Assembly: GCA_014730235.1 (NCBI GenBank) | Contig: WJIO01000011.1 | Span: 1-6,019, forward strand | Length of the DNA: 6,019 bases | DNA from: Candidatus Poribacteria bacterium | GTDB lineage: Bacteria > Poribacteria > DTPJ01 > WJIO01 | Direction: 5' to 3' | Shown: positions 1 through 4,548 of the stretch, piece by piece | Position numbering within the stretch: the first letter of the stretch is position 1 | Layout of the letters: each line of letters opens with the position of its first letter | Notes under the pieces: generated by a model | Database searches by the model: none | What the model saw: only the letters and a program-made list of their open reading frames with translations | What the model was told of the DNA's origin: nothing | Made by a program: the position numbers and the translations under genes

Positions 1-1
1 G

Positions 2-1225
2 AAACAAATGGCAAGAGTAGTTCCTTCCAGAATTAGAGTTGAATATGCCAATGCTATATCCAACCAAGTTTGCAGTGGATCAGATGAGCTTGAAAGAGCA
101 GCAGCTAATGTTCCTCCCAGGATATGTGTAGAATATGCCACAGCAATTTTTTCAAGAAGCATTGTTGATTCTCAGGATTTACGAAATATTGCATTTGCTG
201 CTGCACCTAAGAGAATATTGGTAGAGTATGCTTCTGCCATATTTTCCCGTGATTTAACACCATTTTTCCCAGGTGAAACCCCACCACCAGAAGAACCCGT
301 AACCCCGTCTATATCTTCTTTCACTTTATCTCTGGATTCAGGGATTAATATGATCTCACTGCCGCTTAGTCCAAGCGTTTCTTTTAAAGCAAGGGATCTT
401 GCAGAAAAGTTAGGCTCTACTATGGTTATCAGGTACGATACTAGGAGTGATGAATTTATCTCTTTTGTGCCGGAAGTGTTTACTGGAGATGGCTTTGCAG
501 TTGATGGTGGACAGGGATATATAGTCAATCAGCTTAGAGCATCGGAAGTAACATTTACTGGAACAGCATGGTCAAACGCGCCTTCCCGATTTACTTCTCA
601 AGGCAGTAAATGCTGGGCTTTTGTGGTATGTGGAGATATAGCGGATGTTAAAGAACCATTCTCTACATCAGATATTACTATTTCGGTCAAAAATCTAAGA
701 ACCGGTGAAAGCGTTGAAACCTTAATTAACACTCAGGAATTTGATAAATATTCAACAGCCTTTGTAGATTTAAACAGAAAACCTGTAGTGAACGCCGGTG
801 ATCATCTTGTCATTAATATGAAAGATGAATCATCTATGAAGGTTTCCAAAGCAATAGAATACTCACTGTCGTTACAGGATATATTGAGGGGTTACGCTGT
901 AATACCAATAAGTATGGAGTATTTCCATCCAATAGAAAACGCTCTTCTTCAGAACTACCCGAATCCATTTAATCCAGAAACCTGGATACCATATCAATTA
1001 AGGGAAGATGCTGAAGTCGTAATCAAAATACACACAGTAGCAGGTAGGATTGTCCGCCAGTTAGATCTGGGTTATAGGCAGGCAGGATTCTATACAGACA
1101 AAAATCTAGCCGCATACTGGAACGGTAAAAATGAAGCAGGAGAATCTGTATCCAGCGGTTTATATTTCTACACTATCTGTGCCGGTGATTATGTGGATAC
1201 AGGGAAAATGACAATAGCCAGGTAA
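2..1225 (+). CDS. Secreted repeat protein with C-terminal sorting/FlgD-like domain (5' partial)
   Basis: The reading frame is open to the left edge (codons AAA CAA precede the first ATG at 8), and no signal peptide is visible, so the gene almost certainly starts outside the window. Numbering from that ATG, residues 6-18, 36-51 and 67-82 are three copies of a repeat of the form P-x-R-I-x-V-E-Y-A-x-A-I, spaced 30-31 residues. A Pro/Glu-rich linker follows (about 85-100). A globular domain of about 105-190 contains INMISLPL and GGQGYIVN, a pattern I associate with extracellular proteins of candidate phyla. Residues 313-405 form a C-terminal domain starting LLQNYPNPFNPETW and ending SGLYFY...GKMTIAR, matching type IX secretion sorting / FlgD-Ig-like domains. 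The product is therefore probably exported and surface-attached or released. Its binding target is unknown. The gene ends 81 bp before the next one on the same strand. The domain call is firm; the function is open. Confidence 0.85.
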   Translation, partial: KQMARVVPSRIRVEYANAISNQVCSGSDELERAAANVPPRICVEYATAIFSRSIVDSQDLRNIAFAAAPKRILVEYASAIFSRDLTPFFPGETPPPEEPVTPSISSFTLSLDSGINMISLPLSPSVSFKARDLAEKLGSTMVIRYDTRSDEFISFVPEVFTGDGFAVDGGQGYIVNQLRASEVTFTGTAWSNAPSRFTSQGSKCWAFVVCGDIADVKEPFSTSDITISVKNLRTGESVETLINTQEFDKYSTAFVDLNRKPVVNAGDHLVINMKDESSMKVSKAIEYSLSLQDILRGYAVIPISMEYFHPIENALLQNYPNPFNPETWIPYQLREDAEVVIKIHTVAGRIVRQLDLGYRQAGFYTDKNLAAYWNGKNEAGESVSSGLYFYTICAGDYVDTGKMTIAR

Positions 1226-1292
1226 AAAAGGGAAAATTGCATAAGCAGAAGTTATGATTAGTATTCGTCATAAAATAGCGTATATGCTTAAC

Positions 1293-1298
1293 AGGAGG
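1293..1298 (+). promoter_or_regulatory. Ribosome binding site of the four-helix membrane protein
   Basis: A perfect AGGAGG lies 8 nt before the ATG at 1307. It fixes that start and argues that the gene is genuinely translated. No convincing -35/-10 pair was found in 1226-1292, so transcription may continue from the upstream gene. Confidence 0.85.
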
Positions 1299-1306
1299 AA
1301 AATAGT

Positions 1307-1843
1307 ATGAATAATATCACGTTGATAAAAAAGCTTTCACCCTCAATTTTCGGCCTTATCATAATTTGTTTCTTCATGCCATTTGTCAATATTTCATGCG
1401 CAGGTGGTGGTGCAGTTACCCTTACCGGGCTTCAATTAGTTACAGGAACAGATATTGGGGAATCGGATTCACATAGTCATGGGCATTCCAGAGATTCCTT
1501 TGGTCGCAGCCAATCCGAAAGTGTATCACCGCAACCATTGGTGATAGCTGTCCTCATATGTGGAATTCTAGGACTAGTCCTAAGTTTTCCCCGAAATCTG
1601 GAAATATCAATAATACCTGCCCTTATCGGCGTTATTGGTGTAATTTTGCTTTTGTTCTTTAAATACCAAGTTGATAACGCTATTCTGGAAGAAGGAGAGG
1701 GAATGTTACATGCTCAATATGGAATAGGTTTCTGGCTGACGTTTATATTCATAATTATCGCAATAATTCTCAACGTTTTTCTTTTTTTCCAAAGCAAGAA
1801 ACAATTAGAGGATGAAGTTATAGACTCGAATACAAGTAAATAA
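1307..1843 (+). CDS. Four-helix membrane protein with His/Ser-rich loop, function unknown
   Basis: This 178-residue protein starts at an ATG with an ideal ribosome binding site. Four hydrophobic segments are visible at about residues 14-31, 77-94, 100-118 and 140-161. The first ends in MPFVNISCAGG followed by VTLTGLQLVTG. I associate that arrangement with small uncharacterised bacterial membrane proteins that have an 'LPF..VSC' first helix and a 'TG.QL..G' segment. Between helices 1 and 2 is a polar loop of about 45 residues with the His-Ser run DSHSHGHSRDS (54-64), which could bind metal or be simple low-complexity sequence. Cys31 is not in a lipobox preceded by a typical signal peptide, so I do not call a lipoprotein. 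The C-terminus (162-178) is charged. It follows the repeat-protein gene on the same strand. No enzymatic motif is visible and I assign no function. Confidence 0.8.
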   Translation: MNNITLIKKLSPSIFGLIIICFFMPFVNISCAGGGAVTLTGLQLVTGTDIGESDSHSHGHSRDSFGRSQSESVSPQPLVIAVLICGILGLVLSFPRNLEISIIPALIGVIGVILLLFFKYQVDNAILEEGEGMLHAQYGIGFWLTFIFIIIAIILNVFLFFQSKKQLEDEVIDSNTSK

Positions 1844-2156
1844 CCTTTGACATTGAAATATATTCCCGTGTCCTATACGTGACCTATAGAATCTCAAGAA
1901 AGCAGAAAATGGTATGAAAAATAAGAAGAAATTTCAAAAAGGCTGGGAACAGGAAAGCCAGTCAATACGCTACTCCATAAAACAATTATAAACTATTTCA
2001 AAATATCTAAAAACCTACTTGGATGGACTCAAAATCCAGCGGGTGGTGACACCCATGTCGGTTCGATTCCGACCGCCGGCACCACCCTTAAATGCCTACC
2101 ATTACTCGCTTTGCCTGTATTTTGAAAATCCCTGATTTAGCCTGTTAAAGTTGGTC
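1844..2156. other. Gene-free stretch holding the att core
   Basis: These 313 bp separate the rightward membrane-protein gene from the leftward integrase, and I see no credible gene. A perfect TTGACA at 1847-1852 lacks a well-placed -10 (the nearest TA-rich hexamers are about 19-20 bp away). No clear terminator hairpin with a T-run follows either converging gene. The only strong content is the tRNA-Leu fragment at 2024-2084. The hexamer GCCTGT occurs twice to its right (2113-2118 and 2140-2145), 27 bp apart, and could be part of recombinase arm sites. Confidence 0.7.
2024..2084 (+). tRNA. 3' fragment of tRNA-Leu(CAA), probable att core (not a complete tRNA)
   Basis: The sequence folds as the 3' two-thirds of a class II tRNA. 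The anticodon stem TGGA/TCCA encloses the loop CTCAAAA with anticodon CAA at 2030-2032. A long variable arm follows (GGGTG 2041-2045 pairing with CACCC 2050-2054), then the T arm GTCGG-TTCGATT-CCGAC (2057-2073), the acceptor strand CGCCGGC (2074-2080), discriminator A and an encoded CCA (2082-2084). The expected 5' acceptor GCCGGCG and a D arm are absent upstream. Base 2023 already breaks the fifth anticodon-stem pair (A opposite G2039). Tyrosine-recombinase elements typically share exactly this segment, anticodon region to 3' end, with their target tRNA gene. The integrase gene ends 72 bp away. I read this as an att identity segment, not a functional tRNA gene. The tRNA identity is near certain; the att role is strong inference. 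Confidence 0.9.
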
Positions 2157-3224
2157 TTAATCAAGGCGTGTGCCTAAATGGTGCCCAAGGCTTGCGAAAT
2201 CTTCCGCAAATGGGAGTTGAAGGACTTGCTTTTTAACATGCTCTTTTGATAAATGAGCATATCTGAGAGTAGTTTGGTAACTCTGATGTCCCATGAGTTC
2301 CTGAATATGTCTTAATGGAACACCTGACGCTGCAAGCTGAGAAGCAAAAGTGTGCCTGAGAGTGTGAAGGGTTACATCCTTCAAACCGGCTTCCTTAACA
2401 ACCTTCCGCAAAGTAGTGTCAATACCATTCTTTATCCTTGCTCCCTTATAGGTAAAGACGTATTCGCACCTAATCCCGGATTCAATGCAATTTCTATATC
2501 TCTTCTGAAGCATTTCATACAAAACCGGTGTAAGGAACACAGTTCTTGGTTCATAGTTTTTTGTGTTCCAGTCATCTTTAGGCTGAATTGTGACTATACT
2601 TTGATTAAAGTCAATGTCTGACCATATCAAATTCAGCAATTCAGATTTACGCATCCCTGTATGAATAGCGGTCAATATAATTGGATAAATATAGGTATTT
2701 TGGGCAGATTCCAGAAGCCTTTTGATTTCATCAATGTTTAGAAATCTAGGGTTCTTTTTAGAAACTTTTAACTTCTCAACAAAAGATACAGGATTCTGAT
2801 CTACATATCTCCATCTTATGGCTGTTTTTATAATATGGCTTAAACAAACCAACTCATGGTTGATTGTATTGTTAAAAGCTTCCGTTTTAAGCCTTTTAGA
2901 TATATATTTATCTATCATCTCTGGAGTTATTTCCTTCAGGGAAGTCTTGCCAAAATACGGAAGTAAATGAGCTTCAATCCTGTATTTATCATTTTTGTAG
3001 GTACTTTTAGCTTTCGCGTCTTTAGTATACTCAAAATACCTGGTTAAAAATTTGCTGAAGGTAATATCTTTCTCCCTAAGTTCCCATTTACCTTCTGCGA
3101 TCTCATTTTTTATCCGGCGTTCTACTTCTTCCGCCTGCTTCTTTGTTCCAACCATCTTCCTATACCTTTTACCGTTTGGGTATAGATCAACGAACCATTT
3201 ATTTTTTCTCTTGCGAATTGCCAA
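2157..3224 (-). CDS. int: Tyrosine recombinase/integrase of the element
   Basis: This is a complete phage-type integrase of 355 residues. Residues 1-25 (IRKRKNKWFVDLYPNGKRYRK) resemble the N-terminal arm-binding domain. About 55-155 is the SAM-like core-binding domain (FSKFLTRYF... through ...NPVSFVEKL). About 160-335 is the catalytic domain with the full set of residues: Arg192 (HTGMRKSE), Lys222, His287 and Arg290 (LHTLRHTF), His313 (LMGHQS) and nucleophile Tyr322 (TLRYAHLS). The start is TTG, not ATG. It is chosen because AGGAG lies 7 nt upstream and because the N-terminal domain would be cut by the next in-frame Met (residue 24). The first 26 nt overlap the end of the excisionase gene, so translation is probably coupled. 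The enzyme should integrate and, with Xis, excise the element at the adjacent tRNA-Leu segment. It appears intact and potentially active. Confidence 0.97.
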   Translation of the reverse strand: MAIRKRKNKWFVDLYPNGKRYRKMVGTKKQAEEVERRIKNEIAEGKWELREKDITFSKFLTRYFEYTKDAKAKSTYKNDKYRIEAHLLPYFGKTSLKEITPEMIDKYISKRLKTEAFNNTINHELVCLSHIIKTAIRWRYVDQNPVSFVEKLKVSKKNPRFLNIDEIKRLLESAQNTYIYPIILTAIHTGMRKSELLNLIWSDIDFNQSIVTIQPKDDWNTKNYEPRTVFLTPVLYEMLQKRYRNCIESGIRCEYVFTYKGARIKNGIDTTLRKVVKEAGLKDVTLHTLRHTFASQLAASGVPLRHIQELMGHQSYQTTLRYAHLSKEHVKKQVLQLPFAEDFASLGHHLGTRLD

Positions 3225-3456
3225 TGCGAAACTCCTGTTCTTTTAACCAATCATCTATCTCTGACTGACGGAACCGAAGGTGTCCATGCATCTTAATGAA
3301 AGGAATCTTCTTCTGGTGTGTCAACCAGTATATATATGGTTTGGAGACTTTGAGAAGCTCGCATATCTCCTGGACTGTTAGCAATATACTAGCCTTTGTA
3401 TAATAATCATCTGAATTTACAATGTCAACAGGAGATTTTCTGTTTGAGTTATTCAT
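3199..3456 (-). CDS. xis: Excisionase-type helix-turn-helix protein
   Basis: This 85-residue protein carries a MerR-like winged helix of the excisionase/HTH_17 type at about residues 25-73: LLTVQEICELLKVSKPYIYWL, then the wing with IPFIKMHGHLRFRQSEIDDWLKEQ. This family bends or loads DNA at att sites to favour excision, or acts as an AlpA-like activator of int. The gene sits directly upstream of int and overlaps it by 26 nt, the usual xis-int arrangement. The ATG at 3456 is supported by AAGGAG 8 nt upstream. The N-terminal ~24 residues are polar and lack similarity to the family core. The symbol xis rests on fold plus position; recombination directionality has not been shown. Confidence 0.88.
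   Translation of the reverse strand: MNNSNRKSPVDIVNSDDYYTKASILLTVQEICELLKVSKPYIYWLTHQKKIPFIKMHGHLRFRQSEIDDWLKEQEFRIGNSQEKK
3232..3236 (-). promoter_or_regulatory. Ribosome binding site for int (TTG start)
   Basis: On the minus strand AGGAG is followed by 7 nt and then TTG at 3224-3222. The site lies inside the excisionase coding sequence, so int initiation probably depends on ribosomes translating xis. It decides the start of int. Confidence 0.75.
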
Positions 3457-3464
3457 TTGTTTTA

Positions 3465-3470
3465 CTCCTT
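3465..3470 (-). promoter_or_regulatory. Ribosome binding site for xis
   Basis: On the minus strand AAGGAG precedes the ATG at 3456 by 8 nt. It is stronger than the site for the upstream 66-residue gene and lies in the 31-bp gap between them. Confidence 0.8.
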
Positions 3471-3487
3471 GTTAGTAATATACAGTA

Positions 3488-3688
3488 TTAAGCATTCAGC
3501 AAAGATTCTATCTCTTTGATCTGTTTGTCTGTCAGATTCCAAATACCTTTGTCGAGATAACTAAACTTTTCACCAGCATATAAGCAGTTTTCTGTGTCGT
3601 TGAATTCGATTAGAACACGTTTACCTTTCTTATCTCCATAGGCTTTTAGAATGAAAAACACCTTGATATTTTCTTTTAATCTTTTCAT
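3488..3688 (-). CDS. Small protein of unknown function, upstream of xis
   Basis: This is a 66-residue basic/acidic mixed protein with no membrane segment or recognisable motif. The first half looks beta-rich (KVFFILKAYG, KRVLIEF). The C-terminus looks helical (LTDKQIKEIESLL). The ATG at 3688 has a modest AGGGA 7 nt upstream. The gene is 31 bp before xis on the same strand, with no terminator seen between them, so the two are probably co-transcribed. Small genes in this position of integrative elements often encode regulators or accessory factors, but nothing in the sequence assigns one. That it is a real gene is likely from spacing, ribosome binding site and absence of a competing frame. Confidence 0.65.
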   Translation of the reverse strand: MKRLKENIKVFFILKAYGDKKGKRVLIEFNDTENCLYAGEKFSYLDKGIWNLTDKQIKEIESLLNA

Positions 3689-3710
3689 GTAAATGTCCCT
3701 GAATTGTGAA

Positions 3711-3725
3711 GGTTAGGGCATAACC
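3711..3725. repeat. Short inverted repeat upstream of the 66-residue gene
   Basis: GGTTA and TAACC form perfect 5-bp arms around GGGCA. The repeat lies 23 bp before the ATG at 3688, in the 5' leader of that gene. It could be a small operator or an RNA hairpin near the ribosome binding site. The arms are short enough that chance is possible. Confidence 0.3.
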
Positions 3726-3802
3726 CCCTATGGCATGGCATAGTCTCTTATAATATTTCTGATCCTACCGAAGGACTTCGTTTTTCTTGGTGTAAGACAT
3801 GG

Positions 3803-4105
3803 CTAAACTCCATGATAAACATGGTCGAGATAATACGATATGGCATTATTCATAAGCCTTTCAATTAAAACCTTACCTGGTCTTTCATCCATATGCTTTG
3901 CCAGTTTCTCAACCCTTGCTCTGCATTCTGGTGACAATTGTTGTAATAGCTCTTCTGGTAAAATGCTGTTTGTTAGAGATTCACGAATATAATCACTGAA
4001 AGAAGTATCAATGCTTTCAGCTTTTTTCCATACTCTGTCCTTAATGTCACCTTCGATTCTTACGGTAAATGTTGAATTATAACGCCAATTGTTTTTATCA
4101 GACAT
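3803..4105 (-). CDS. Ribbon-helix-helix (Arc/CopG-like) DNA-binding protein
   Basis: The protein has 100 residues from the chosen ATG. About residues 11-17 (STFTVRI) form a probable DNA-contacting beta strand. Helix A (about 19-30, GDIKDRVWKKAE) and helix B (35-47, SFSDYIRESLTNS) follow, the arrangement of Arc/CopG/MetJ dimers. The C-terminal ~50 residues are helical and may mediate oligomerisation. An ATG 12 nt further upstream (4117) is in frame. I prefer 4105 because GGAG lies 6 nt before it, while the upstream ATG has no Shine-Dalgarno. RHH proteins in such elements act as autorepressors, copy-control proteins or relaxosome accessories. Its place between the candidate origin and the xis/int genes fits a regulator of element replication or excision. 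A terminator hairpin is not evident downstream, so read-through to xis and int is possible. Confidence 0.75.
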   Translation of the reverse strand: MSDKNNWRYNSTFTVRIEGDIKDRVWKKAESIDTSFSDYIRESLTNSILPEELLQQLSPECRARVEKLAKHMDERPGKVLIERLMNNAISYYLDHVYHGV

Positions 4106-4111
4106 CTTATG

Positions 4112-4115
4112 CTCC
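4112..4115 (-). promoter_or_regulatory. Ribosome binding site deciding the RHH start
   Basis: GGAG on the minus strand sits 6 nt before the ATG at 4105 and overlaps the codons just after the alternative ATG at 4117. It supports the shorter product. Confidence 0.6.
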
Positions 4116-4224
4116 ATTGATCATGTAGGACATTAGCAAATGCTAGGGAAAACAGCGATTAGGCTGAGTGAATAATTTCCAAAAAATTAGTCATTTCCTG
4201 TCGGATAATTCATAGATGGACTTA

Positions 4225-4241
4225 CAAAATGCGTCATTTTG
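4225..4241. promoter_or_regulatory. Palindromic candidate operator of the RHH promoter
   Basis: CAAAATG and CATTTTG are perfect 7-bp arms around a 3-bp centre (CGT on the + strand). The palindrome begins 5 bp downstream of a perfect minus-strand -10 box and so would cover the transcription start, a classical repressor position. The RHH product encoded downstream is the obvious candidate ligand. A related half-site (CATTTGCTA on the minus strand) lies within the inverted repeat around 4134-4145. Confidence 0.5.
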
Positions 4242-4246
4242 CTAGA

Positions 4247-4252
4247 ATTATA
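4247..4252 (-). promoter_or_regulatory. -10 box of the candidate RHH promoter
   Basis: A perfect TATAAT reads leftward here. No good -35 is found 16-18 bp upstream (hexamers ATAAAC or TAAACC), so the promoter is weak or activator-dependent. It would give a leader of about 135 nt before the RHH start codon. It lies at the edge of the iteron region, where replication proteins could interfere with it. Confidence 0.45.
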
Positions 4253-4272
4253 AAAGTTAGTCGGAGTAGGTT

Positions 4273-4536
4273 TATACTGGTCTAAAGGTTGGTATATATG
4301 CCCTGAAGTATTGTCAAATAAGGGATTACAGCTTTCAATATAGACCATATAGACCAAAACATGGAAACTTTTTTTGGTATAATACATTTCTCTTCTGATT
4401 GTTAATCTTTTATTTTCTCAAATTATTTTTTATGAAAGTTGGTCTATATGGTCTATATTATTCCCGTAAAGGCTTATCAATAAAGGGTTTAGCATATATA
4501 GACCAACATATATACCAGTATAGACCATATACACCA
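4273..4536. repeat. Iteron array with nested dyad symmetry, candidate replication origin
   Basis: A 9-bp unit TATANACCA, mostly TATAGACCA, occurs about ten times. Forward copies start at 4339, 4348, 4497, 4509, 4519 and 4528. Reverse copies (TGGTNTATA) start at 4290, 4440 and 4449, with one variant TGGTCTAAA at 4278. Adjacent units are mostly 9, 10 or 12 bp apart, close to a helical turn, as expected for a protein binding one face. Orientation runs reverse pair, forward pair, AT-rich centre, reverse pair, forward four. Outer and inner sets are therefore mirror images around about 4400. The array begins 12 bp beyond the stop of the Rep-like gene. Together these features fit an initiator-bound origin; an operator array for the RHH protein is the main alternative. 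Confidence 0.75.
4337..4459. repeat. Perfect 21-bp inverted repeat flanking an AT-rich core
   Basis: The arms 4337-4357 and 4439-4459 are exact reverse complements. Each consists of two abutting TATAGACCA units plus one or two flanking bases per side. The 81 bp between them (4358-4438) contain 17 G/C bases, about 79% AT, with T-runs, which suits a DNA-unwinding element. Each arm is itself a tandem repeat, so protein binding is a better explanation than a simple hairpin. Transcripts reading through from the Rep-like gene could nonetheless fold here. Confidence 0.85.
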
Positions 4537-4548
4537 GATTTGTATTTC

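Noticed and set aside
172-528. Minus-strand 118-codon ORF inside the repeat-protein gene
   Set aside because: It is antisense to a gene with recognisable domains and shows no protein motif of its own; the same applies to plus-strand ORFs at 2352-2621, 3052-3246 and 4757-4939.
1914-1991. 25-codon plus-strand ORF between the membrane protein and the att core
   Set aside because: No Shine-Dalgarno and a Lys/Gln/Ser-rich product without features; expected by chance.
2024-2084. Functional tRNA-Leu interrupted by an intron, or a tmRNA end
   Set aside because: The break is before the anticodon stem, not in the anticodon loop where group I introns sit, no 5' half is found upstream, and the class II variable arm marks tRNA-Leu rather than tmRNA.
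3769-3785. CGAA-GGAC-TTCG hairpin followed by a T-run
   Set aside because: The stem is only 4-5 bp and the T-run is on the plus strand, where no gene ends; it cannot serve as a terminator for the minus-strand RHH gene.
4378-4383. Plus-strand TATAAT in the AT-rich origin core
   Set aside because: No -35 at a proper distance and no rightward gene; AT-rich DNA yields such hexamers freely. A small antisense RNA cannot be excluded without transcript data.
4187-4387. Minus-strand 66-codon ORF upstream of the RHH gene
   Set aside because: It runs through the iterons and the -10/palindrome region, has no ribosome binding site or recognisable motif, and its open frame is explained by AT-rich repeat DNA.
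4337-4536. CRISPR array
   Set aside because: The repeated unit is 9 bp, occurs in both orientations and abuts itself without spacers of regular length; no cas gene is present.
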